Notes under the pieces: model-generated
The model's database searches: none
Seen by the model: only the letters and a program-made list of their open reading frames with translations
What the model was told of the DNA's origin: nothing
Translations under genes and position numbers: made by a program
In this document: positions 1 through 7,574 of the stretch, piece by piece
How the letters are laid out: every line of letters begins with the position of its first letter
How positions within the stretch are numbered: the stretch's first letter is position 1
From: Candidatus Abyssobacteria bacterium SURF_5
Lineage (GTDB): Bacteria > Abyssobacteria > SURF-5
NCBI GenBank assembly: GCA_003598085.1
Contig: QZKU01000111.1
Location: forward strand, 1-28,551
Direction: 5' to 3'
Length of the DNA stretch: 28,551 nucleotides

Positions 1-381
1 CTACATTTCGACTTCCGGAAAATCGAACCCCCAAAAAATAAGGGGTTTTTGCAGATTTTTGACCAAACCCAAGCCCAAAGTGTCCAAAATGAGTTAGACA
101 TATCACGGTACCTTGTAAGCAAGCGACCTCGAGTTCCTGATGGCACACTCTACTATTCGCCTTCTGCAACCGTTGATGTTTACGAGCTCTTGCGTCAGTT
201 TATTGATGGCACGGATGAAGTTGATGGACTTTTAGTTGTTGTCATTGCCCCCATAGAGTTTATGAATGATGAACGAAGGGGCCTTAACAGATATTTAGCT
301 CTGAAGCTTCGGATTTCGAATGAAGTTCAAGACCAGCAAATGCAGAATCCTCTGGCGGCCCTAAATCGTCTTTCAATATAA
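1..381 (+). CDS. C-terminal fragment of a BREX-type (DUF2791/BrxD-like) ATPase
   Basis: The frame is open from the first base of the window to a TAA at 379-381, so the start lies upstream and at least 126 residues of the C-terminus are visible. A TTG at 49 is in frame but there is no reason to treat it as the start. The visible part has a hydrophobic strand (GLLVVVIAPIEF) followed by a charged segment DERRGLNRYLALKLRI. From memory this resembles the end of BREX-system ATP-binding (DUF2791, BrxD-like) proteins. Walker motifs would lie outside the window. The next ATPase gene starts 34 bases downstream with its own ribosome binding site, so the two are probably co-transcribed and may be paralogous. 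The family call is an inference from a short C-terminal stretch. That this is a real partial gene in the operon is fairly sure. Confidence 0.6.
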   Translation, partial: LHFDFRKIEPPKNKGFLQIFDQTQAQSVQNELDISRYLVSKRPRVPDGTLYYSPSATVDVYELLRQFIDGTDEVDGLLVVVIAPIEFMNDERRGLNRYLALKLRISNEVQDQQMQNPLAALNRLSI

Positions 382-415
382 TCTTGCTGCGCAAATGTAT
401 ATGGGAGGCGCTTGA

Positions 416-1666
416 ATGGAAGCACAAAGACAACAAGCTAGAAGAGCAATTGAGGCTTTGCGTTCGGGTGTACCCAATAGGGATGCAGTTTCAGTACTCG
501 AATGCGGCCAAAATAGGTTAGAACAACTTTTTAGAAGGAATTTAGAGGCGACACGAGAGGTGAGTTCCGATGGGCTTTACCCCAAGGGCCTACTCGTAAG
601 TGGCAGATTTGGAACAGGGAAATCTCATCTGCTTGAATATTTTCAACACATAGCTCTCGAAGAAAATTTTATCTGCAGCAAAATAGTGATAAGTAAAGAG
701 ACTCCTTTATATGATCCGGTAAAACTTTTCAGGGCTGCAGCAGATACAGCCATGATTCAAGGAAGACGCGGATCAGCTATCGCTGAAGTTGGTGAGGCGT
801 TAAATATAAGCAGCAAAGCATACTTTGAGCTCTGCGAATGGGCAAATACATCTACTGAAATCAGTCCGTTCTTCTCAGCCACCATTTTCCTACTCTCTAG
901 GCTTAATCAAGATCCAGAGCGCCGAGATCGTATATTTCGTTTCTGGGCTGGGGAAAAACTCGGAGTAGCGGAATTAAGAAGGTATTTAAGAGAATGTGGA
1001 GAAGCAGTGAGTTTTAAAATCGATCAAGTGAAATTGCGAGACCTTGCGTTGCAGCGTTTCAAGTTCGTTCCCCGACTGATGCAGGCGGCCGGCTATTCTG
1101 GATGGGTTCTTCTGATAGATGAGGTGGAACTGATTGGATGTTACTCCTTTAGACAACGTGCTAAATCTTATGCTGAACTAGCTCGATGGCGAGGAGATTT
1201 ACGGGGGGAAAAATATCCCGGATTAACAACAGTGCTTGCCATTACTGCTGATTTTCAAACCGCGATTTTATTAGATAAAGGAGATCTTGAAAATGTGCCT
1301 GGAAAGCTGAGGGCTATGGCGCTTTCTGATACTTGGATTCAGATCGCGGAACAGGCAGAGAAGGGTATGCACTCTATTCAGCAAAGCGTTCAACTGGATG
1401 AGCCGAACGAAGAAACTCGTAAGCAGATATTTAATGACGTTCGAGAAATTTATTCAAAGGCCTATGACTGGCAGCCTCCTTCAACTTCAACCTTCTCGCG
1501 CTTTGCCACTACTAGCACAAGAATGCGCGAATACATCAGAGGTTGGATAACCGAATGGGACTTGAAGCGACTTTATCCAACCTACCAATCAAAAATAGAA
1601 GTTAAGGAAATACCGACCAATTATATTGAAGACGAGGATCTTCAGCCGAAAGAGGAAACAGATTAG
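416..1666 (+). CDS. BrxD-like / DUF2791 P-loop ATPase of a BREX-related module
   Basis: This 416-residue protein has a clear Walker A motif GRFGTGKS at residues 63-70 and a Walker B motif LLIDEVE with the acidic pair at about 235-236. The N-terminal arrangement (REAxx-type helix, 'ECGQNRLEQLFRRNLE', then SGRFGTGKSHLLEYF) is what I recognise from the DUF2791 family. That family includes BrxD of type 2 BREX systems and related defence ATPases. Its role is probably ATP-dependent assembly or signalling on DNA for a nuclease/helicase partner; this is inferred. A GGGAGG ribosome binding site at 403-408 sits seven bases before the ATG. The gene is followed after 14 bases by the 188-aa gene and then the SNF2-nuclease gene. 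Base composition is AT-richer than the metabolic genes from 4585 on, which suggests horizontal acquisition. Confidence 0.75.
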   Translation: MEAQRQQARRAIEALRSGVPNRDAVSVLECGQNRLEQLFRRNLEATREVSSDGLYPKGLLVSGRFGTGKSHLLEYFQHIALEENFICSKIVISKETPLYDPVKLFRAAADTAMIQGRRGSAIAEVGEALNISSKAYFELCEWANTSTEISPFFSATIFLLSRLNQDPERRDRIFRFWAGEKLGVAELRRYLRECGEAVSFKIDQVKLRDLALQRFKFVPRLMQAAGYSGWVLLIDEVELIGCYSFRQRAKSYAELARWRGDLRGEKYPGLTTVLAITADFQTAILLDKGDLENVPGKLRAMALSDTWIQIAEQAEKGMHSIQQSVQLDEPNEETRKQIFNDVREIYSKAYDWQPPSTSTFSRFATTSTRMREYIRGWITEWDLKRLYPTYQSKIEVKEIPTNYIEDEDLQPKEETD

Positions 1667-1680
1667 CGACAGGAGTTATG

Positions 1681-2247
1681 ATGTCTGTTCCATTTAAAGA
1701 TGCCGACGAACTAATAGAATTGGGCACTGCCGGATTTTTGAAGATAGAATGTACAGAAGAGGGAAAAGGATTTCTGGGTGCTTTTTTTATAGTAAACGCA
1801 AAAGGAGAACCTGTTGAGTTCACATATAACAGAATTGATACTCCTAATATCTTCTTATGGCGCAAAGATGACATTCGGAGGCACGCATCAAAAAAACTCG
1901 CTACCTCCCTTTTTGCTCTCTGTAAGGACACACCAAGACTGATTCTCTGCCTCGCTCAGGAAATTGATTCGGAGGTCTTTTCGCAAGATTTGCAACTATC
2001 AATCCCTGTATGTCGCCTTGCCCCAGCCATTGAAGCTGTAGAATTTTCTGACGCAGAGGTAAGAGATTCTGTCGAAGCACATGATATGCAAAATGCTTTT
2101 TGGTCTCCGGATAAACCCAATGAAGAGTCAATCGAACATCGCCTTTTCGCTGCCTTAGTCAGCCGCGGCTTATTGCTTGAACCTTTCTCCAGAGCATCCA
2201 TTGGACTAAGAGAAGTTTTCGCAAAACAACCAACGAATGCAGGGTAA
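1681..2247 (+). CDS. unrecognised 188-aa protein of the BREX-like module
   Basis: I do not recognise this protein. Two ATG codons stand in tandem at 1678 and 1681. The AGGAG at 1671-1675 is only two bases from the first but five from the second, so 1681 is preferred. It has no predicted membrane segment or signal peptide. The N-terminal half is beta-rich (for example 'GFLGAFFIVNAKGEPVEFTYNRI') and is followed by helical segments such as 'RRHASKKLATSLFALCKDTPRLILC'. The C-terminal third has an acidic helix and 'EHRLFAALVSRGLLLEPFSRA'. The next gene begins at the base after its stop codon, so translation is probably coupled to the helicase. Its position between ATPase and helicase-nuclease suggests an adaptor or DNA-recognition subunit; this is inferred from context only. 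Confidence 0.7.
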   Translation: MSVPFKDADELIELGTAGFLKIECTEEGKGFLGAFFIVNAKGEPVEFTYNRIDTPNIFLWRKDDIRRHASKKLATSLFALCKDTPRLILCLAQEIDSEVFSQDLQLSIPVCRLAPAIEAVEFSDAEVRDSVEAHDMQNAFWSPDKPNEESIEHRLFAALVSRGLLLEPFSRASIGLREVFAKQPTNAG

Positions 2248-4431
2248 ATGCCGCTTCTCTGGAAAGAGACGAATCAGGACGATATCCCCAAAGGACGTTT
2301 TCTCCTCTTCTTTAAGCGTTCGATATCATTTCGCCAGAAGTTTGCAAAGCGTTTGAGCATTCCTCAACCAAGGGAACATCAGGTCGGCAATTTTGTCTTC
2401 AATATTAAATCCAGCCCTCTTTCCATTGAGGAATTCTCTCTCGTAGGCTCTGCATCAAGTATCGCGACTTGCTTGTACCCTAGCGACTGCGCAACCGTGC
2501 GGATTGCCCAACTTGCGGATGAAATAACGCCCACAAGAAGAGATTCTCCCAACCAGAGGAAGTGTTTTGAAAGTCATTCCTCGAATGCCGCGCCCTCGTT
2601 AGGTGAAGATATTCCCCTTGCGAAGCGATTGGCTTATCTCTTACAACCCTCCGTATCAATTCTGGCTTCGAATGCAGGCCCGCTGGAATGGCCTGCGACA
2701 TTGTATGATTTTCAGATAGAAGGAATCTCTGCCCTGCTTTCCCATGAGGCGCTCTTGTTGGCAGATGACATGGGGATCGGGAAGACCATTCAAGCTGCCG
2801 GCGCTCTCCGAATTCTATTTTATCGAAAACAAATTGATGCCGGATTAATCATTACGAGGGCCGGTCTAATTAAACAGTGGCGGGAAGAGTTAAGACGATG
2901 GGCTCCTGAGTTGAGAGTTTCAACAGTTCGGGGACCAGTAGAGGAACGTGTTTGGCAGTGGCGCAATCCGGCGCATCTGTATTTGGTAGGATACGAAACG
3001 TTGAGAGCAGACTTCACGGAAAACCCAAATTCAGTTCCACGGCGCCCTTGGGACGTTGTTGTTATTGACGAAGCCCAAGCCATCAAGAATCGAGAGACTG
3101 AGATCAGCAGGAAATGCAAGCGACTACTACGTCGCCGCGCATGGGCTCTGACAGGCACTCCTTTAGAGAATAAAGAAGACGATCTTGCATCCATCTTGGA
3201 ATTCCTTTGTCCTCTCGGGAAGGATGAACCGCCTAAAAAGGTATTTCCGGGTCCTGCTCTCTTTGAGAGGCAAAAGAGGCTCCAACTTCGCCGAAAGAAA
3301 GTTGATGTTCTCCCTCAATTGCCTCCTAAGCTCATCAGCCGAATAAATGTCGAACTTGAGGGTTCGCAACGCGAGCAATATGAAAAAGCAGAAAGGGAAG
3401 GTGTCGTAAGGCTTAAGGAAAAGGGAGAAGCTGTCAGAATAGAAAATGTGCTGGAACTTATCATGCGTTTGAAACAGATTTGCAACTTCAGCTCACTGAC
3501 GGGGCTCTCAGCTAAACTTGATGATATTAAAGAAAGACTGGATGTAATAATTCCGGAAGGATATCGCGCGCTTATATTCTCCCAATTCACGGACCAGGAA
3601 TACGGAGTGAGAAAAATTGCGTCATCTCTCTCAGAATTTCACCCCCTCATATATACAGGCGACCTCTCGGTTCTGCAAAGAGAGGAAATGATCAGGCGAT
3701 TCAAGGAAGATCAAATCAACAAGGTCTTTATCCTCTCGCTACGCGCAGGGGGCCAAGGATTGAATTTACAGCAGGCTAGTTATGTGTTCCATTTTGATCG
3801 TTGGTGGAATCCAGCAGTGGAGAATCAGGCCGAAGATCGCAGTCATCGTTTAGGGCAAGAGTTTCCGGTTACGGTTTATAAATATACTTGTTTGAACACA
3901 ATCGAAGAGAGAATTGATCAGATTCTCCAAGAAAAACAGGCACTGTTTAACCAGATGGTCGATGATGTTTCGATGGATTTGCGACAAAATCTTACGGAGC
4001 ATGAACTCTTCGGCCTGTTTGGACTTACGCCACCTGTGTCCCTAAAGAAGGTTAAGAAGGAAAGTCATTTGGTTCGTGGTTTTGATCATATGGGCGGCAT
4101 CGAATTCGAGCAATATGTCCAAGGACTTCTCCAACGTAAAGGATGGCGCGTTGATACAACTCCAGTGACGAGCGACGGAGGAATAGACCTTATTGCGAGT
4201 CGGATCGACGAACTTGGAGTGGAAACACGACTTCTGATCCAATGCAAGAATCACAGTCGGCCAGTAGGGGTAGATGTGATACGTGAGTTAAATGGAGCTT
4301 TGCCCTCCAATTTGATGGGCGAACGAGGTGTTGTGGTTTGCCCATCGGGCTTCACTGCTGAGGCAGTGTCATTCGCAAAAAACCGCGGTATTCTGCTATG
4401 GGATAGGCATCACCTTTTCAACATGGTTTGA
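2248..4431 (+). CDS. SNF2-family helicase fused to a C-terminal Mrr-like nuclease domain
   Basis: This 727-residue protein has an accessory N-terminus of about 150 residues and then a complete SNF2/SF2 motor. Motif I is DDMGIGKT near residues 171-178, motif II is DEAQ at 274-277, motif III region LTGTPLEN is at 301-308, and motif VI NQAEDRSHRLGQ is at 526-537. The last ~110 residues form an Mrr_cat/PD-(D/E)xK nuclease: 'GGIEFEQYVQGLLQRKGW', then D643-GGID647 and the Q665-C-K667 core. The expected activity is ATP-driven movement on duplex DNA coupled to cleavage. Helicase-Mrr fusions occur in phage defence (for example ZorD of Zorya), but the neighbours here are DUF2791 ATPases, not Zor proteins. 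The ATG follows the previous stop directly, with an AGGG-type ribosome binding site inside the upstream gene. Catalytic residues of both domains look intact. Confidence 0.88.
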   Translation: MPLLWKETNQDDIPKGRFLLFFKRSISFRQKFAKRLSIPQPREHQVGNFVFNIKSSPLSIEEFSLVGSASSIATCLYPSDCATVRIAQLADEITPTRRDSPNQRKCFESHSSNAAPSLGEDIPLAKRLAYLLQPSVSILASNAGPLEWPATLYDFQIEGISALLSHEALLLADDMGIGKTIQAAGALRILFYRKQIDAGLIITRAGLIKQWREELRRWAPELRVSTVRGPVEERVWQWRNPAHLYLVGYETLRADFTENPNSVPRRPWDVVVIDEAQAIKNRETEISRKCKRLLRRRAWALTGTPLENKEDDLASILEFLCPLGKDEPPKKVFPGPALFERQKRLQLRRKKVDVLPQLPPKLISRINVELEGSQREQYEKAEREGVVRLKEKGEAVRIENVLELIMRLKQICNFSSLTGLSAKLDDIKERLDVIIPEGYRALIFSQFTDQEYGVRKIASSLSEFHPLIYTGDLSVLQREEMIRRFKEDQINKVFILSLRAGGQGLNLQQASYVFHFDRWWNPAVENQAEDRSHRLGQEFPVTVYKYTCLNTIEERIDQILQEKQALFNQMVDDVSMDLRQNLTEHELFGLFGLTPPVSLKKVKKESHLVRGFDHMGGIEFEQYVQGLLQRKGWRVDTTPVTSDGGIDLIASRIDELGVETRLLIQCKNHSRPVGVDVIRELNGALPSNLMGERGVVVCPSGFTAEAVSFAKNRGILLWDRHHLFNMV

Positions 4432-4496
4432 GATGACCCTATCTTGTTAATCGCAATTTTTCTTCCCGACCAGCTCTTCATGTATATCTTCTCTCA

Positions 4497-4525
4497 TTGA
4501 CTTGTTCCTGTTGCGGCTGTATGAT
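4497..4525 (+). promoter_or_regulatory. sigma70-type promoter for the BKACE gene
   Basis: TTGACT at 4497-4502 and TATGAT at 4520-4525 are separated by exactly 17 bases; each hexamer matches consensus at five of six positions. It lies between the helicase-nuclease stop at 4431 and the BKACE start at 4585, so the BKACE gene probably has its own transcript with a leader of about 50 bases. Confidence 0.55.
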
Positions 4526-4584
4526 TTACCTGAAAATACATGCGACCCCAAGTTATAGTTGAACCTTTTTGAAAGGGAGGAACT

Positions 4585-5616
4585 ATGGCGCTGACGATAG
4601 ACAATACTTGCTGGAAATTTACCGACAACCGCGAATGGCGCGAACACTTCAAGAACTGGCCGCCGGCGATCATCTCGTGCGCGATAACCGGCGGAGTCCA
4701 CGGCAAGGCCGCAAACCCGAATCTGCCCGAGACGCCTGAAGAACAGGCCGATTCAACATACGAAGCCTATAAGGCCGGCGCCGCCATAGTCCATATCCAC
4801 GCGCGCGACCCCAACATGAACTACGCCACCAACTCGTCAAATGGGGAAGACTTCTACAAGGCCAATCACCTGATTCGCGAGCGCTGTCCCGATCTCATCA
4901 TCAATAATACGTGCTCGGGCCTGTTCAATGAGGATGATCAGGAAGTCATGAATCGCTTCTTTGCAGGCTGCAACCCGGAAGTGGCATCGCTCGACGTCGG
5001 CATGCTGTACATGCGCATGAAAATCAAATCGCCGTTCCCGCTGGACAACCCCGACGAGAGCGTGGTCGAGATGTTTAAACAGCGCGGGCTTACCATCTTG
5101 GACAAGAAGACGCTCCAGTACGAGGGCGTAAACATGCTCGGCTACACGAAGACCGAAAAGTTCGCGCGCGCGATGAAGGCAAGCAATATCAAGCCGGAAC
5201 TCGAAGTCTTCAACAGCCAGAGCTGGTGGTTCGTCGACAACCTCATCAACCAGAACCTGCTCGAGCCCCCGTATTGGTGCCAGCTTGTGTTCGGACAGGA
5301 CGGCGCATGCAGTCCGCCCACGGTGATGTCGGCGCTCGATATGATCGCGAACATGCCGCCCAACTCGATGTTCTCGGCGATCGGAACCGGCGTGCTCGAG
5401 CTGCCGATCATCACGCTCAGCCTCATCATGGGCGGCCACATCCGCGTCGGCCTCGAAGACAACGTCTATTACAAGCGCGGCCAACTGGCCAAGAGCAACG
5501 CGGAACTCGTCGAGCGCGCGGTTCGCCTCGTGCACGAGCTCAATCGGGAGGTCGCCACGCCCGCTCAGGCTCGCGAAATGCTCGGCCTCAGCCAGACACC
5601 GAAACAGTATCCATAG
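4585..5616 (+). CDS. beta-keto acid cleavage enzyme (BKACE, DUF849 family)
   Basis: This 343-residue protein is a full-length DUF849/BKACE enzyme. These TIM-barrel zinc enzymes condense a beta-keto acid with acetyl-CoA to give acetoacetate and a new CoA thioester; the type member is 3-keto-5-aminohexanoate cleavage enzyme (Kce) of lysine fermentation. Visible marks are the zinc-binding H70-I-H72-A-R-D motif, 'PELEVFNSQSWW' with E205/E207, and the C-terminal 'GGHIRVGLEDN' segment. The ribosome binding site AGGGAGG at 4574-4580 fixes the start. The substrate cannot be read from sequence. Family members act on 3-keto-5-aminohexanoate, dehydrocarnitine and other beta-keto acids, and a 3-hydroxyacyl-CoA dehydrogenase-like gene and an MttB-like methyltransferase lie further downstream. 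GC content is visibly higher than in the defence block just upstream. Confidence 0.9.
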   Translation: MALTIDNTCWKFTDNREWREHFKNWPPAIISCAITGGVHGKAANPNLPETPEEQADSTYEAYKAGAAIVHIHARDPNMNYATNSSNGEDFYKANHLIRERCPDLIINNTCSGLFNEDDQEVMNRFFAGCNPEVASLDVGMLYMRMKIKSPFPLDNPDESVVEMFKQRGLTILDKKTLQYEGVNMLGYTKTEKFARAMKASNIKPELEVFNSQSWWFVDNLINQNLLEPPYWCQLVFGQDGACSPPTVMSALDMIANMPPNSMFSAIGTGVLELPIITLSLIMGGHIRVGLEDNVYYKRGQLAKSNAELVERAVRLVHELNREVATPAQAREMLGLSQTPKQYP

Positions 5617-5646
5617 ATTTGCTCTGACCGCTAGCCAAGGGATTAG

Positions 5647-5848
5647 AAATCCTGACCCCCCTTTTTCAAAAGGGGAGAAAGAGCGCCGGGACCCTGGACA
5701 GCAGGCCCTTTTGCTTATCTGATCTGCTTTTGAAGGAGAGGCCTTCAATCTCCCCTTTTTAGCAAGGAGGATAAGGGGGATTTTGTCATTCTGTAGCCGG
5801 TATATATCGCCTCTCCCTTTCTTCTGGGGGAGAGAGCCGGTCACCGGC
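5647..5848. repeat. cluster of intergenic palindromes (REP/MITE-like)
   Basis: The 279-base spacer between the BKACE and dehydrogenase genes carries several inverted repeats. CCCCTTTT/AAAAGGGG is at 5658-5675 with a two-base centre. TTGAAGG/CCTTCAA is at 5730-5748. ATCTCCCCTT pairs with AAGGGGGAT at 5748-5781. CTCTCCC/GGGAGAG is at 5811-5834, and the perfect 13-base palindrome GCCGGTCACCGGC is at 5836-5848. The segment near 5647-5683 is also an approximate reverse complement of the one at 5745-5784, so the whole may be one larger inverted-repeat element. Such C/G-run palindromes are common dispersed repeats in environmental bacterial genomes. There is no transposase. Some hairpins may also act as mRNA ends for the BKACE gene. 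Confidence 0.6.
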
Positions 5849-5895
5849 GTGTGATGACTGGTCCGATCGCGCATATGTGAAGAGAGAAGAGACGC

Positions 5896-6921
5896 ATGCC
5901 CCGAAAAATGAAGGCGCTCATTTTTCCTTCCCCGTGGAAGGTTGAAGTCATTGAAGTCGATGTTCCGCTACCCCGACCAGACGAAGTGCTGGCGGAGATT
6001 CGCTGTTGCGGCATTTGCGGCAGCGATGTAGGCATTTACGAAGGAACCCACTGGATCGTTGCGCACAGGGCAGGCGGGCATGGACATGAGACCGGCGCGG
6101 TCGCTGTCGAAGTCGGAAAAAACGTAAAGGGCATACAGCCGGGAGACCATCTCGCCAGGATGGGCGCCGGGTATGCTCAGTACAGCACGCACGTCAATGT
6201 AGTGGGCCATGGCAAAGATGAGAAATTCGGCGCCGGCCCTATCGTGAGAAATGATCTTACTCTCGAACAGATCTCTTTTGCCGACGCGGTCGGCTGCGCA
6301 CTGAACTGCACCGAGCGCGCGGAACTTGACCGAATCAGCGGAAGAAAACCCAAGGCTATCGTGCTCGGACTGGGGCCGATTGGGTTGATTCTGACACAGA
6401 TACTGATCAACAGGGGAGTAGAGGTGGCGGCTTCCGAGCCGTATGAGCACAAGCGCGAATTGGCGGCTGGCTATGGGGCAGAAGTTTTCGACCCGCGCTC
6501 ATTTGCTCGTCCGAAATACGGGCGAAAGACATATGTCGAGCATATTCTCGAGGAATTCGGAGAGGCTGACGCCGTCTTCGAGATGGTCGGAAACAATGAG
6601 ACTCTGCTCGACGCCATACGCCTGGTGAGGCCGGGCTATCGCGTCCTCATTTTCGGAGCGCAAACTATCCAGTCGATCCCCTACGAGACCTGCCGGAAAA
6701 AGGGGGTCGAACTCGTTTATCCCGAAGCGATGGTGAATTCCAAAGCCGACGTCGATTACTGGAACGCCGCTCTCGATCTGATCGCCGGAAAAGATGGCGC
6801 GAAACTCCAACTCGAAAACCTGATAACCAGGCGTATTTCCCTCAAGGAAGCCGTAAAGGCTTTCGAGTTCTACGACCGCGAAAAGTGGATCAAGATTCTG
6901 GTCGAGCCGTTCAGAGAATGA
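5896..6921 (+). CDS. zinc-dependent MDR-family alcohol/polyol dehydrogenase
   Basis: This 341-residue medium-chain dehydrogenase should oxidise a secondary alcohol or amino alcohol with NAD(P). The catalytic zinc ligands are visible as C41 in 'CGICGSD' and the H64-E65 pair in 'GGHGHE'. The Rossmann GxGxxG is G158-L-G160-P-I-G163, followed by 'EVAASEP', where no basic residue follows the end of the second strand, so NAD is slightly favoured. The four-cysteine lobe that binds structural zinc in classical members is absent; the corresponding region ('ARMGAGYAQYSTHVNV') has no cysteine. A purine-rich AGAGAGAAGAG tract precedes the ATG. It follows the BKACE gene in the same direction, across the palindromic spacer, so a shared pathway is plausible, but the substrate is unknown. 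Confidence 0.85.
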   Translation: MPRKMKALIFPSPWKVEVIEVDVPLPRPDEVLAEIRCCGICGSDVGIYEGTHWIVAHRAGGHGHETGAVAVEVGKNVKGIQPGDHLARMGAGYAQYSTHVNVVGHGKDEKFGAGPIVRNDLTLEQISFADAVGCALNCTERAELDRISGRKPKAIVLGLGPIGLILTQILINRGVEVAASEPYEHKRELAAGYGAEVFDPRSFARPKYGRKTYVEHILEEFGEADAVFEMVGNNETLLDAIRLVRPGYRVLIFGAQTIQSIPYETCRKKGVELVYPEAMVNSKADVDYWNAALDLIAGKDGAKLQLENLITRRISLKEAVKAFEFYDREKWIKILVEPFRE

Positions 6922-7574
6922 CGCGCCTGCTCTTCGATCATCTAGAAGTTCAAATCTGCAACTCAGCAGCTTCATCGAGATGCAACCGAAAAAATTCCCT
7001 CACGCAAAGGCGCAAATCTGCAAAGCGCGCGAAGAGAAAAGGGAATTTAACCGGCTGACCTTGCCTGCCAAGCTGACCTTGCCTGCCAAGCGCTTCGCAT
7101 GGCCACGCGCCCCGCATGGTTCGCATGGCCACGCTTCGCGTGGTGCCGGCCGATAACCGCAGATTATGAAGATCCGATAATTCCGCAAATTCCGGAGCCT
7201 GCCAAAAAGCCCATCCGCAAAAGGCGAACCTCGTGATGATATGTTTGATAGCAGTTGTTTGAGGAATAAGTGCAGGGTTGATGATAAACTCTTAACTTCT
7301 GCCTCAATTCTTTCCCATCAGAATTTGGGTGAAAGTTGCAGTTATGCAACAGTGCGGAAGATCAAGCTTTTTGGATTAAACTTTACTTATCTCTCACGGG
7401 CCGGAAAAGCCTTACTGTGGGTCCTTCGAATGGTGAAGAGTCGCTGATAGTATTTACTCTCGTCTTTTTGTTCTAGCGCAGATGTTCAATGAAAGTTTCG
7501 CTCTCCAGAAGTGAAGACTGCCGCTTCCATATTCTTACCCTTGAAGCGGAAGAACATGTCAGGAACTTTCGGAC
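6922..7574. other. non-coding spacer between dehydrogenase and TetR genes
   Basis: No open frame here has a convincing start, ribosome binding site or family similarity; a 68-codon + frame at 7241-7447 is the longest and looks random. The stretch near 6995-7045 ('CACGCAAAGGCGCAAA') resembles a dispersed repeat common in environmental genomes. Tandem repeats are annotated separately at 7054-7143. A perfect hairpin GTTGCA-GTTA-TGCAAC lies at 7335-7350. The rest is AT-richer and appears featureless until the promoter at 7575. Confidence 0.5.
7054..7143. repeat. short tandem and direct repeats with a hairpin
   Basis: An 18-base unit, GCTGACCTTGCCTGCCAA, occurs twice head to tail at 7054-7071 and 7072-7089. 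A second unit, TTCGCATGGCCACGC, occurs at 7094-7108 and 7120-7134. The end of the second copy forms a hairpin, CCACGC-TTC-GCGTGG, at 7129-7143, which can be extended by GGC/GCC pairing with one bulge. There are only two copies of each and no spacer regularity, so this is not a CRISPR. It may be a degraded variable repeat. Confidence 0.7.

Noticed and set aside
1-4431. Zorya system because of the SNF2-Mrr fusion
   Set aside because: No ZorA/ZorB motor-type membrane proteins are visible and the neighbours are DUF2791-like ATPases instead.
4837-5874. 345-codon open frame on the minus strand
   Set aside because: It is antisense to the BKACE gene, which has family motifs and a good ribosome binding site; the long frame is a by-product of GC-rich codon use.
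7054-7143. CRISPR-like repeats
   Set aside because: Only two copies of each unit, no regular spacers and no cas genes.
7241-7447. 68-aa plus-strand open frame
   Set aside because: No ribosome binding site, no family resemblance and composition like the surrounding non-coding DNA.
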